Part shown: in pieces, positions 1 through 7,368 of the stretch
Numbering within the stretch: position 1 is the stretch's first letter
Layout of the letters: each line of letters opens with the position of its first letter
Source of the DNA: Bacillaceae bacterium S4-13-56
GTDB lineage: Bacteria; Bacillota; Bacilli; Bacillales; JAWJLM01
Assembly: GCA_040191315.1 (NCBI GenBank)
Contig: JAWJLM010000020.1
Location: 1 to 59,939, forward strand
Direction of reading: 5' to 3'
DNA length: 59,939 nucleotides
Notes under the pieces: generated by a model
Seen by the model: the letters and a program-made list of their open reading frames with translations, nothing else
Databases searched by the model: none
Told to the model about the DNA's origin: nothing
Position numbers and translations under genes: made by a program

Positions 1-463
1 AACTTTTTTGTGTCCAAAATATTGACCTAGATCCAGTGGAGATGTAGGTCAAAATGATGGAATACTTGTACAAGTAAGTGAGAGAATAGCGGTTTACAGT
101 GATGCACTTTACACAAGATGGAGTGATGGTGACTCTTCAACTTCATCATTAGACCCTTCAGGTAATAGATATAATCATGGATATTCATGGGAATTTCAAG
201 ATACAATAGGAACAAGATGCGGTGATCAGCCATTAGACTGTTATTGGGCATTTAATACCGATTTTGTAGCAGGAAATATCTACTTTAGTTTCACATATGG
301 TGAGCCATCAAATACAATAGTTTCATTTGAAACAGAATATACTCACACATGGGATGAAACTTATATTAATTCCATTTCAGTAGGTGAAAACTCAGCTGGT
401 TTTGGTTGGGAGAACCAAGGACATCAAATTAAGTCTGAGGACTATGCTAACTTACAATTCTAA
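1..463 (+). CDS. 3' part of an unrecognised, possibly secreted protein; apparent frameshift near base 41
   Basis: The gene runs in from before the window, so its start is not visible. From base 26 the second frame is open for about 145 codons to the TAA at 461-463. It is rich in Tyr, Trp, Ser, Thr and Asn (TYGEPSNTIVSFETEY, GFGWENQGHQIKSEDY), which suits an extracellular beta-rich protein. This frame has a stop at 23-25 and no ATG, GTG or TTG start. The third frame is open from base 3 to the TAG at 45-47 and reads ...NIDLDPVE, which joins naturally onto DVGQNDGILVQVSE in the second frame. A -1 shift around 39-43 is therefore likely: a real mutation or a sequencing error. I do not recognise the family. 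Confidence 0.5.
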
Positions 464-474
464 TATATAAATAA

Positions 475-501
475 AATGGGGGAATTACAAATTCCCCCAT
501 T
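475..501 (+). terminator. Hairpin after the first gene
   Basis: A perfect 12-bp stem (AATGGGGGAATT) with a 3-base loop begins 11 bases after the stop codon. There is no clear T-run, so it may act as a weak terminator or protect the mRNA end. Confidence 0.55.
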
Positions 502-555
502 GATGCAGTAAAACTAATTATTATTTCATAATAACTATAAGAGGGAGGGTTTTAT

Positions 556-1041
556 ATGTTAATAAAACATTATGTTGTAATATCCTTGTTCATTGTTTTG
601 TTCATTTTTGTTGCTTATAACAGCTTTGTAAATAAACCAGATTATTTATCTCAACTTAAGGATAAATATGGTGAAACTGAATTTAAAGATGAGTCCTTAA
701 TAGTTAAAAAAATTTCAGCCAATAGTGAAATCCTTTTTATTGATGACGTTAATAGTAACACATATATATATTTTTTGAACAAAGATGACCTTCAATTATT
801 AGGAAATTTACAGAAACCGGAGATATTATCTTTCATTTATCATGAACGGTACAAAATTCTTTGGGGAGTTTATAATTCAAAAAAAATCGATGAAATTAAA
901 ATAGAACGAAAAAGTAAAATTAATTACATTGAGAAAAATAATGGTATTAAACTATTTTTCGTTAAAGATTATTTTGAGAATCCTGTTGATATAAAGGGTT
1001 ATTCAAATACTGAAGGATTAGTCTATCAATCAGCACCATAA
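556..1041 (+). CDS. Small membrane-anchored protein of unknown function
   Basis: A 161-residue protein. Residues 6-24 (VVISLFIVLFIFVAYNSFV) form one N-terminal hydrophobic helix, most likely a membrane anchor or uncleaved signal. The rest is a charged Lys/Asp/Glu/Ile-rich domain without a lipobox Cys or an enzyme motif I recognise. The ATG start follows a strong GAGGGAGGG ribosome site at 541-549. It is a single gene, isolated from its neighbours by a hairpin upstream and two stem-loops downstream. Base composition is very A+T-rich, as in the accessory region around it. No function is assigned. Confidence 0.6.
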   Translation: MLIKHYVVISLFIVLFIFVAYNSFVNKPDYLSQLKDKYGETEFKDESLIVKKISANSEILFIDDVNSNTYIYFLNKDDLQLLGNLQKPEILSFIYHERYKILWGVYNSKKIDEIKIERKSKINYIEKNNGIKLFFVKDYFENPVDIKGYSNTEGLVYQSAP

Positions 1042-1243
1042 AATAAGTATTTTTAACATATTCCACTTCTTTTGAACTACTACCATGTATTGATAGTTTT
1101 TGAGATTTTGGTTATCGCTTTTTTACCCAATTCTAGATTTAATTCCTTCTATACGTAAACTCCAATTCCTTGATGTTTTCATTATCAAGGAGTTTGAAAT
1201 TAAACTGGAAAGACTTATAATATATGTAAATAATCATATATTA

Positions 1244-1276
1244 AGAAAGTCGAAGTGGGGCTTGCTTCGACTTTCT
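1244..1276. other. Perfect 12-bp inverted repeat in a gene-poor stretch
   Basis: AGAAAGTCGAAG at 1244-1255 pairs exactly with 1265-1276 around a 9-base loop. The stretch 1042-1441 has no credible gene; it holds this hairpin and the terminator at 1321-1370. Confidence 0.5.
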
Positions 1277-1320
1277 GATAGTATATCCGCAGCTAAACGG
1301 TTGCTGTGGGACATATCGAA

Positions 1321-1370
1321 AATAATCCACCGCTAGTCCAGAACTGACAAAGGCGGGTGGATTATTTTTT
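1321..1370 (+). terminator. Rho-independent terminator
   Basis: AATAATCCACC at 1321-1331 pairs with GGTGGATTATT at 1356-1366, followed directly by TTTT. No gene is visible just upstream on this strand, so it may mark the end of a small RNA or of a lost gene. Confidence 0.6.
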
Positions 1371-1441
1371 GCCTAATTTATCAGTCGAAGAATGGATTTA
1401 AAACCCTTCTTCTAATAATTTTATCAAGGTTGAAGGAGTTC

Positions 1442-1638
1442 TTATAATGCCTTATTTATTACAACCAAATTATTTTCTGTATCTTGTAATTCACCCTTGT
1501 CGATAATATAAACTCCGTTTAAGCTTTCGCATAATTGTTTATATTCATTTTCAGTATCTATTAACACAACTGTCTTTCCTTTTAGGCAAATTCTGATAAT
1601 ACAAACTGTTTTACTTCAAAATTATTCAAATTACTCAT
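1442..1638 (-). pseudogene. Small gene broken by a frameshift
   Basis: Read on the minus strand, an AAAAGGTG ribosome site precedes an ATG (1638-1636) and the frame MSNLNNFEVKQFVLSEFA, which then hits TAA at 1584-1582. In another frame the sequence continues as KGKTVVLIDTENEYKQLCE and on to NNLVVINKAL with a stop at 1442. Joined, the two parts give a coherent protein of about 64 residues, and 197 bp is not a multiple of three. The VVLIDTENEY stretch faintly recalls VirB4-type conjugation ATPases (IIIDPEREY), but the complete small ORF with its own start and stop argues for a short stand-alone protein. Function unknown. Confidence 0.45.
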
Positions 1639-1796
1639 TCTAAACACACCTTTTTAATTAGTATTTGGATTAGATTACTCCCCTTCCCTTTATGTTCTAT
1701 AATAACCTTGATGGTAGGAGAAGGGAATAACCCCTACTCTGTGATAGCTAGAATCTCTTTCTTTTGTGTCGTTTCCCACGCACGACAAGAAAGAGG

Positions 1797-1830
1797 AATC
1801 TCTACTGCTTAGGTGGCAGAGATTTTTTTT
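1797..1830 (+). terminator. Stem-loop with eight T residues
   Basis: AATCTCT pairs with AGAGATT across CTGC/GCAG, followed by TTTTTTTT at 1823-1830. It overlaps the 3' end of the convergent antitoxin-like gene. An imperfect longer inverted repeat (TCTCTTTCTT / AAGAAAGAG) lies just upstream at about 1750-1795. Confidence 0.55.
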
Positions 1831-1996
1831 GGCTGTTTGAAATAGTTTTTTGAATCATTTCATCTCTCGTCATTTCACCAGTCATGACCTTTTTGATCAT
1901 TTCTTCATCCTCTTTATTGAAAGTAAACCCCTCAAGCTCTAGTTCATGTTTAGCGTGTCGAAATGCCTTTTCTTGGGCATCTGTTAGCTTTTTCAC
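1802..1996 (-). CDS. VbhA-like antitoxin, orphan, upstream region replaced by an IS21 end
   Basis: From the GTG at 1996 this is a 64-residue protein beginning KKLTDAQEKAFRHAKHELELEG and containing KEDEEMIKKVMTGEMTRDEMIQKTI. The Leu-Glu-Gly turn and the ...GEMTRDEMI helix match the small VbhA antitoxin domain, which blocks Fic toxins by inserting an inhibitory helix into the AMP-transferase site. Known VbhA proteins have about the same length. An in-frame ATG at 2065 lies inside the IS end and is unlikely to be the native start. No good ribosome site is visible before 1996, and the IS21 terminal repeat starts about 27 bases upstream, so the native promoter has probably been lost. No Fic gene follows on the minus strand. 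The family call is moderate. Confidence 0.5.
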   Translation of the reverse strand: MKKLTDAQEKAFRHAKHELELEGFTFNKEDEEMIKKVMTGEMTRDEMIQKTISNSQKKSLPPKQ

Positions 1997-2117
1997 AATG
2001 CTCTTGTGAACGCTAAAATAAATTGAACACTTTTTGCTCAATAAGATTGAACAGTTATTAATCAATCCTCATACCTTCGGTATAATAGATTCATTGTAGG
2101 TTGAGGAGGACATAGGA

Positions 2118-3674
2118 GTGAACAAGTGGATGCAGTATTTACAAATTCATCAACTAAATCAGAAAGGATTTAAAGTAGCTACTATCGCTAAAAAGTTAGG
2201 TATCAGTAGGAATAAGGTATACAATGTGCTGGAACAGTCACCAGAAGAATTTGAAGAGTGGATTCTTACACTTGGGAATAGGGGGAAGAAATTAGATTCC
2301 TATCAGGATTTACTTTTAAGCTGGCTTCATGAACATCCAGACTTATCTAGTGCTCAAGTCTATGATTGGCTAAAAGAGAGGTATAACGATTTAAACATTG
2401 GTGAGAGTACAGTGAGAAGATACGTAAGGAATTTAAGAGAACAATATTGTATCCCAAAAAGAATTACTATGCGGTCATACCAGGCTGTAGAAGAACTTCC
2501 GATGGGTAAACAAGTACAAGTTGATTTTGGAGAAACAAATGTTAAAACAGCGAACGGTACATCACAAAAGCTGTGGTTTATAGGATTTGTATTAGCTCAT
2601 TCTAGATATAAATATGTTGAATGGAGAGATCGGCCATTTACTACTCGAGATGTTATTCAGTGTCACGAAGCTGCATTTGAATATTTTGGTGGAATGCCGG
2701 AAGAGATTGTATACGACCAAGATCATTTAATAGCAGTAAGTGAAAATGCAGGTGATATCGTACTTACAAAAGAGTTTCAGTCCTATCAACAGATGAGAAA
2801 ATTCGGAATCTATTTATGTAGAAAGAGTGACCCAGAAACAAAAGGAAAAATAGAAAACGTGGTTAAATATGTAAAAGCAAACTTTAGTAAGAATCGTGTT
2901 TTCTCGTCCATTGATGTATGGAATGATATGTGTCTTGCCTGGTTAAAAAGGACCGGAAATTTCAAAATTCACCCTACAACAAAAAAGAGACCATTTGAAG
3001 TGCACGCCCTGGAAAAGCAACACTTAAAAACAGTCTCTTCTCAATTCTCTTTCGAGAATTCCTATAGCAACAGTATAACAAGAAACATCCAAAAGGACAA
3101 TGTGGTGAAGTTTCAGTCAAACCGCTACACGGTCCCAACGGGAACGTATCGTCGTAAATATAGTAATCGAGCTTATCTAGAGGTTACAGAAGAACAACGG
3201 TTATTGATTCGCCTATCTCCAGATGGAGAAGTTATAGCTAATCATCAAATTCATAATGATAAAGGTGCACTGATCCAAGATCCAGCACATAAAAGAAAGA
3301 AATCTACGAAACTAGATACTTGGGAACAAGAGCTCCGGAAAGCCTTTGAAGATAAAGATCAAATTGATTTGTTTTTTACTATTTTAAAAGAGAAATATCC
3401 AAGACATAGAGGAGATCAACTATCTATTCTTTCGAATTTAATCCTTAACGAACCTAAATGGATAAATCAGGCCTTACGGGAGGCTATGAAACTTCAGCTA
3501 AGAAGCGCAAACGATCTAAGGGATTTATTGTATGCATTAAAACAAACAGAAAAACATGAGAAGCTGAGCAAAGAATTAACTAACCATCAAGAAACTAACT
3601 ATTCTCACATCACAGCAACTACAAGAGATGTAGGTTCATATATTGCGATCATGAATGGAGGGAAATCAGCATGA
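2118..3674 (+). CDS. istA: IS21 transposase IstA
   Basis: A 518-residue DDE transposase that cuts and joins the element ends. Residues 14-45 hold a helix-turn-helix (QKGFKVATIAKKLGISRNKVYNVL). The catalytic rve core follows: first Asp in VQVDFGETNV, second Asp in EIVYDQDHLIAV, and the Glu in ETKGKIENVVKYVK. Length matches full IS21 transposases. The GTG start at 2118 is preceded by TGAGGAGGACATAGGA. It overlaps istB by 4 bp (ATGA), giving translational coupling. No internal stop or frameshift is visible, so the element could still be active. Confidence 0.93.
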   Translation: MNKWMQYLQIHQLNQKGFKVATIAKKLGISRNKVYNVLEQSPEEFEEWILTLGNRGKKLDSYQDLLLSWLHEHPDLSSAQVYDWLKERYNDLNIGESTVRRYVRNLREQYCIPKRITMRSYQAVEELPMGKQVQVDFGETNVKTANGTSQKLWFIGFVLAHSRYKYVEWRDRPFTTRDVIQCHEAAFEYFGGMPEEIVYDQDHLIAVSENAGDIVLTKEFQSYQQMRKFGIYLCRKSDPETKGKIENVVKYVKANFSKNRVFSSIDVWNDMCLAWLKRTGNFKIHPTTKKRPFEVHALEKQHLKTVSSQFSFENSYSNSITRNIQKDNVVKFQSNRYTVPTGTYRRKYSNRAYLEVTEEQRLLIRLSPDGEVIANHQIHNDKGALIQDPAHKRKKSTKLDTWEQELRKAFEDKDQIDLFFTILKEKYPRHRGDQLSILSNLILNEPKWINQALREAMKLQLRSANDLRDLLYALKQTEKHEKLSKELTNHQETNYSHITATTRDVGSYIAIMNGGKSA

Positions 3675-4441
3675 CCCATCCAATGACGCAATTACAGGAC
3701 CAATGCCGATCCTTACGGTTAGCAGAAACAGCCAAAGAATTACCTGACTTACTAAGAAAAGCCGAGTCTCATCAGTGGACCTATCATGAGCTAATATATG
3801 AAATTCTTTCGTATGAACAAGCATGTCGAGAAGAAAAGCTGATGGCTAAGTTATTAAAATGGGCAAGATTCCCGATTCAGAAAACATTAGACGAATTTAA
3901 TTTGGCTGAACAGCGTTCTATAAGCCAGAAACAATTCAAGCAACTGAGAGAGCTCCTTTGGTTAGAGCAGCAGTTTAATATTATTCTATTGGGACCACCT
4001 GGAGTAGGAAAAACACATATTGCCATAGGGCTTGGAATGGAAGCCATACAAAAGGGTTATCAAGTCATGTTTATAGCAATGGGAGAACTTGTTCATTTAT
4101 TAAAAACAAAAGAATTCTCAAGGAAATCTCAGACATTGTATAAGAGATTAACAGAATCGGATTTAGTCATTATTGATGACATGATGTATATGGCGATGGA
4201 TTCGAAAGAAGCCAACCTTTTCTTTCATTTAATTAATGAATTATATGATAAAAGTTCTGTCATTCTCACATCAAATAAGGGACCAGATGAATGGGGTGAT
4301 CTCCTTGGAGATCAAGGTATTACAACGGCCATTTTAGACCGTCTGCTTCATCGGGTAGAGGTTATAAACTTTGATGATCCTAGCTATCGCATGAAACACC
4401 GAACTACTATTTTTGAACAAGAAAGGATAACAAATATATGA
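3671..4441 (+). CDS. istB: IS21 helper ATPase IstB
   Basis: A 256-residue AAA+ ATPase of the DnaC/IstB family that assembles on DNA and directs IstA to target sites. Walker A is GPPGVGKTHIA at about residue 108; Walker B is DLVIIDDMMYM at about 160. The conserved tail RLLHRVEVINFDDPSYR is present. The gene starts inside the istA stop and ends inside the start of the next ORF, so the three are translationally linked. Length is normal. Confidence 0.93.
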   Translation: MTHPMTQLQDQCRSLRLAETAKELPDLLRKAESHQWTYHELIYEILSYEQACREEKLMAKLLKWARFPIQKTLDEFNLAEQRSISQKQFKQLRELLWLEQQFNIILLGPPGVGKTHIAIGLGMEAIQKGYQVMFIAMGELVHLLKTKEFSRKSQTLYKRLTESDLVIIDDMMYMAMDSKEANLFFHLINELYDKSSVILTSNKGPDEWGDLLGDQGITTAILDRLLHRVEVINFDDPSYRMKHRTTIFEQERITNI

Positions 4442-4761
4442 TTATATTAACGTTAATCGAGGCTACTTCTCTTCTACATTCTTATGGAATTAAATGTGAT
4501 CAGAAAAGAGTTAAACAATGGATAGACAGTGGGTTAATTAAAGGGAAAGCATTGAAGTCTGATTACAAAATTGAAGATGAAGCAATCTACGACTTTCTCC
4601 ACAGTTATCAATGGGAAGGCACATCCTATGAAATAGGAATTGATGATAAGACTAAAATTAAAAGGCTTTTAGTAGAGATAGAGGACCTCAAAGCTCAAGT
4701 GTCAAAGCTCACTAGAGACAAAGAAAAGCTTGAGGATCAATTAGGTATACTTCCATTTTAA
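4438..4761 (+). CDS. Third IS21 ORF: HTH-like plus coiled-coil protein
   Basis: A 107-residue protein whose ATG overlaps the istB stop by 4 bp, so it belongs to the element operon. The N-terminal half (LIEATSLLHSYGIKCDQKRVKQWIDSGLIKGK) resembles a MerR/excisionase-type winged helix with the typical W-x-x-x-G-L-I-K-G turn. The C-terminal 40 residues (LLVEIEDLKAQVSKLTRDKEKLEDQL) form a heptad coiled coil, likely for dimerisation. Standard IS21 elements carry only istA and istB. A regulator or accessory factor is the simplest guess; function is not known. Confidence 0.65.
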   Translation: MIILTLIEATSLLHSYGIKCDQKRVKQWIDSGLIKGKALKSDYKIEDEAIYDFLHSYQWEGTSYEIGIDDKTKIKRLLVEIEDLKAQVSKLTRDKEKLEDQLGILPF

Positions 4762-4771
4762 TAAGTAGGCA

Positions 4772-4796
4772 TTCCCCCATCCATTGGATGGGGGAA
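4772..4796 (+). terminator. Terminator of the IS21 operon
   Basis: Perfect 11-bp stem TTCCCCCATCC / GGATGGGGGAA with a 3-base loop, placed between the last ORF and the right terminal repeat. Confidence 0.7.
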
Positions 4797-4871
4797 ATAA
4801 AAAGCAGAAAGTGTTCAAAATTAATGAGCAAAAACTGTTCAAAACTACTTGACGGTTACAGCTCTCCTCCG

Positions 4872-5211
4872 TTAGAGAATAATAGCATCCACAACCATAC
4901 CTAGATCTAAATAATAAATGTCGTATTCCTGGTCGAGACTTAACTTAAATTGTTGTGTAGTAGGTTCATAATATAGAATTTTACCTTCAAGAGTCTTCAA
5001 TTCTCCATTTTTATAGATAGTAAGTTCTATCGTTCGATGATGTTTCATGGCTTCTACTAGTAATAAATTCAGTTCTTCTTCTTTTTGCTCGTCTAATATG
5101 GGTTTAGAGATTGCCTCTTCCTCTTTAAAAAATCTGTCGAACTCTTTCTTTATGTTCTGGAATGAAATAAGCCATATTCCACTTCTTAGTTCCTCTATCG
5201 TTAAGCAACAT
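4872..5211 (-). pseudogene. yolD: YolD-like gene with a frameshift in a homopolymer
   Basis: Read on the minus strand from the ATG at 5211 (ribosome site AGAGAGGTGT): MLLNDRGTKKWNMAYF, then PEHKERVRQIF followed by a TAA stop. One base shorter in the six-T run (5127-5132 on the plus strand) would continue FKEEEAISKPILDEQ, then IYKNGELKTLEGKILYY and DIYYLDLGMVVDAIIL to the stop at 4872. The RGTKKW start, the EAMKHH-x-IELTIYKNG block and the YYLDL end are characteristic of YolD proteins, which are usually encoded just before a UvrX/ImuB-type Y-family DNA polymerase in SOS operons. Here the partner is missing and IS21 begins 29 bp downstream. The frameshift could be real or a sequencing error. 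Confidence 0.72.
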
Positions 5212-5238
5212 TTACACCTCTCTCTTATATTTACCTAC

Positions 5239-5268
5239 AGTATATCTCGAAAGTATGTTCGTGAGCAA
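5239..5268 (-). promoter_or_regulatory. SOS (LexA/DinR) box inside the yolD promoter
   Basis: On the plus strand 5248-5261 reads CGAAAGTATGTTCG, one mismatch from the Bacillus consensus CGAAC-N4-GTTCG. On the minus strand it lies in the 18-bp spacer between a TTGCTC -35 (5268-5263) and a TATACT -10 (5244-5239), so a bound repressor would block RNA polymerase. This fits the known SOS control of yolD-uvrX operons. Confidence 0.7.
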
Positions 5269-5271
5269 CAA

Positions 5272-5312
5272 GATACAAAAACCGTAACATTTTGAATTAC
5301 GGTTTTTGTATC
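5272..5312 (-). terminator. Terminator between the TGT-like gene and yolD
   Basis: A perfect 16-bp stem, 5272-5287 pairing with 5297-5312 around a 9-base loop, with T-rich arms in both directions. It directly follows the stop of the minus-strand gene at 5313. Confidence 0.8.
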
Positions 5313-6332
5313 TTAAATCAGTGATAATTGGAGCGGTTTATAACATTCTAAGGATAACAGAAATTGTAGATTGTTTTTAATAATCTCCTCTGTTGACATA
5401 TGTTCAGGTGCCTTTACACGATAGCCATTTTCTAAATACACTTTTCGTTGTTTCGTGGATTTTCTTGCATTTAAAAAGGCTGTTGAATCACTAGAAAACC
5501 AATTATATTTTACTAGTAATTCGTTTGCTCCACCTAAAAAGTGAAAATTAACATCAGGAAACGTTGAAAACAATCTTTTTAAGATCTTCTCTACCTTATC
5601 TTGTCTTTTGGCCAAAAAAGGAACAATCCCCCCCACTCCAATCATCTCATATTCTTCTTTTATCAGTTCCTCCAAACTTTCTAAAGAATCCGTTACTTGC
5701 CAAACTGGATAAATTTTACCGTTTGTTAGCTGTTTTAACTTGAGATAATTTTCCTTTGTTTTTAATGGTTCACCAATAACATCTAAAGGGAAAAAGCCAA
5801 GTATTCGTTTATTATGCTTATGTTGATTAATGAAAGCAGCATAACCCTCTAGCGTTAATTGTTCCATCTCATCATTTGGCAACAAATTCATTTGTTGATA
5901 TGGTTGTTTATTGGATTTCTGCTTTCTTTGATACATACTAAATGCTCCACTATCAATGATCGCATACATATCATATTCTTCTAGATATTCTAGCCATTTA
6001 GAAGAATGTAATTGAAAGTAATTAAACAAAACAAAGTGACCATTTAGCTGGTGTAAACACTTCAATAATGCCGGATCTCGTTCAAGGCCTGAAGCAAAAA
6101 ATCGAATGCCTTTTAAACTCAATCGAAACAGACCATTCTTAAGATGGAATACCTTTGAAATTTTTTGGAATATGTTTTGACATATCCCTAGTAATGCTGA
6201 GGTAAAAGAAGAATAAGGCTCTAAGTCTTTCCTAATAACAGTACGTTTAAAATACACGTAAGTTAAGGCTTTTCGTAACTTAGAACGAGATATTCTAAAT
6301 ATACCTCCTTTACTATCTGTTTGAATCACCAT
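5313..6332 (-). CDS. TGT/DpdA-like TIM-barrel protein (tRNA- or DNA-guanine transglycosylase superfamily)
   Basis: A 339-residue protein. Residues 127-131 (DSGAF) match the D-S-G-G-F active-site motif of tRNA-guanine transglycosylases. Residues 182-187 (PLDVIG), 231-235 (IGVGG), 264-268 (FHFLG) and 280-284 (SSDST) follow the usual order of barrel motifs, with the SSDST Asp at the position expected for the catalytic nucleophile, as in archaeal TGT and DpdA. It is shorter than bacterial Tgt and lacks an obvious zinc-binding Cys cluster, so it is not the housekeeping enzyme. The ATG overlaps the stop of the upstream DUF2935 gene, forming a two-gene operon. The superfamily call is fairly secure; substrate is unknown. 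Confidence 0.6.
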   Translation of the reverse strand: MVIQTDSKGGIFRISRSKLRKALTYVYFKRTVIRKDLEPYSSFTSALLGICQNIFQKISKVFHLKNGLFRLSLKGIRFFASGLERDPALLKCLHQLNGHFVLFNYFQLHSSKWLEYLEEYDMYAIIDSGAFSMYQRKQKSNKQPYQQMNLLPNDEMEQLTLEGYAAFINQHKHNKRILGFFPLDVIGEPLKTKENYLKLKQLTNGKIYPVWQVTDSLESLEELIKEEYEMIGVGGIVPFLAKRQDKVEKILKRLFSTFPDVNFHFLGGANELLVKYNWFSSDSTAFLNARKSTKQRKVYLENGYRVKAPEHMSTEEIIKNNLQFLLSLECYKPLQLSLI

Positions 6333-6904
6333 AATTTGCTTACATTTGATCGCAAAAAACCTGTTAATTCGACTGCTTTTAAATAAAGGTCGTCAAAATG
6401 TTTCACAAATGTTTTACTTTTATCTCTTATCCCTCTTTCCGTAACATCCATCTCATCATGGATAGCCCCGGCATGGCCTGATGCATCCATAAGCCACAGC
6501 ATATGGTGATGTAATTCATGAAATATAGGTGGGATTTGTTGATTGGATAAATATCCGAGAACAAGCAAATATTCCTCTAATTCATTGACCATATGATTTA
6601 AAAAAGATGGAGTAAGGTGAATCTTAATATTTCCTTGGAGATGTCTTTCGATAATGGAAAGTTTATATTTGCGAAAAGTGAGGGCGTGGTTTTGGGCTTG
6701 ATGGGTTAGTTGAATAATGTGCTCACCTTCTGGCTGTCGGGCTTGTTCAAGCAAGGAATCAAATAAGGTTATGTAGCTTTTAGTAATTTTGATGTCCGCT
6801 GATTCTGATGGGTAAAGGGAATCCCTAATAAACCTTGCATGATCTCCTAATATTTGAAGCCAAAAACGATGCTCAAATGCTGCTTCCGCATAATAATTAG
6901 CCAA
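6326..6904 (-). CDS. DUF2935 protein, single-domain form
   Basis: A 192-residue, mostly helical protein. The block FWLQILGDHARFIRDSL near the start and LTPSFLNHMVNELEEYLLVL around residues 96-115 are typical of DUF2935, a helical-bundle family of Firmicutes whose conserved His and Glu residues suggest metal binding. Many relatives have two such domains (about 270 residues); this one is shorter. Several His residues (HELHHHMLW, GHAGAIHDEMD) remain. It is the first gene of an operon with the TGT-like protein, overlapping it by 7 bp. No biochemical role is established. Confidence 0.6.
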   Translation of the reverse strand: MANYYAEAAFEHRFWLQILGDHARFIRDSLYPSESADIKITKSYITLFDSLLEQARQPEGEHIIQLTHQAQNHALTFRKYKLSIIERHLQGNIKIHLTPSFLNHMVNELEEYLLVLGYLSNQQIPPIFHELHHHMLWLMDASGHAGAIHDEMDVTERGIRDKSKTFVKHFDDLYLKAVELTGFLRSNVSKLW

Positions 6905-7078
6905 TCCAATTCCTCCCTATGGTTTCTATTTTCGTTGTATTCACAGTGTTAATGGGATATGAGGGAGAAGTGGCATTACCTTATTTTTCTTTTCATACTA
7001 GTGCCTTTTTGATCTTGCTTTTCTTTTATCACACATCCATTATACTAGAGAAAATAGTGTCAAGAGAGGATGTTTTCC

Positions 7079-7333
7079 ATGATACGAGTAAATAAGGAGC
7101 AAAAAGAGGCTATGGTCTCTGCCATCCAACAGTATTTTGAAGTGGAGCGAGGTGAGGAGTTAGGTATGATCGGAGCGGAGCAAATCTATATAGATCTTTC
7201 TGAAATCATCGGTCCCTATTTTTATAACCAGGGAGTCTGCGATGCTAAGGAAATGGTCGAACAAAAACTAATGAATATGGATGAGGATATTTTGAGTTTG
7301 GAGAAGCAGACGAGCTTGGGGTATAGGAGGTAA
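7079..7333 (+). CDS. DUF2164 family protein
   Basis: An 84-residue protein, MIRVNKEQKEAMVSAIQ then YFEVERGEELGMIGAE and ISEIIGPYFYNQG-type residues, which matches DUF2164. The ATG at 7079 is preferred over the in-frame ATG at 7070 because the AGAGAGG ribosome site at 7063-7069 is nine bases before the former and touches the latter. It stands alone, upstream of the 52-bp repeat array, and convergent with cadA. Function unknown. Confidence 0.75.
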   Translation: MIRVNKEQKEAMVSAIQQYFEVERGEELGMIGAEQIYIDLSEIIGPYFYNQGVCDAKEMVEQKLMNMDEDILSLEKQTSLGYRR

Positions 7334-7368
7334 ATGCAAAAACGGTTGTGTGCAGACTTAGAAATGTG

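Larger units (their letters stand above)
2023..4842 (+). mobile_element. IS21-family insertion sequence carrying istA, istB and a third ORF
   Basis: The ends carry an imperfect inverted repeat. The left end reads TTGAACACTTTTTGCTCA then TTGAACAG (2023-2053). The right end read inward gives TTGAACAGTTTTTGCTCA then TTGAACAC (4842-4811). Two TTGAACA boxes about 24 bp apart at each end are typical of IS21 multiple terminal binding sites. Inside lie istA, istB (overlapping by 4 bp), a 107-residue ORF and a terminator, all on the plus strand and apparently intact. I could not define a target-site duplication, which fits either an IS-linked deletion or imprecise end placement. The element separates the orphan antitoxin from a broken yolD. 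Confidence 0.85.

Noticed and set aside
1100-1336. Open frame of 78 codons on the plus strand
   Set aside because: It spans a perfect hairpin and part of the terminator arm, has no ribosome site, and shows no protein-like conservation pattern.
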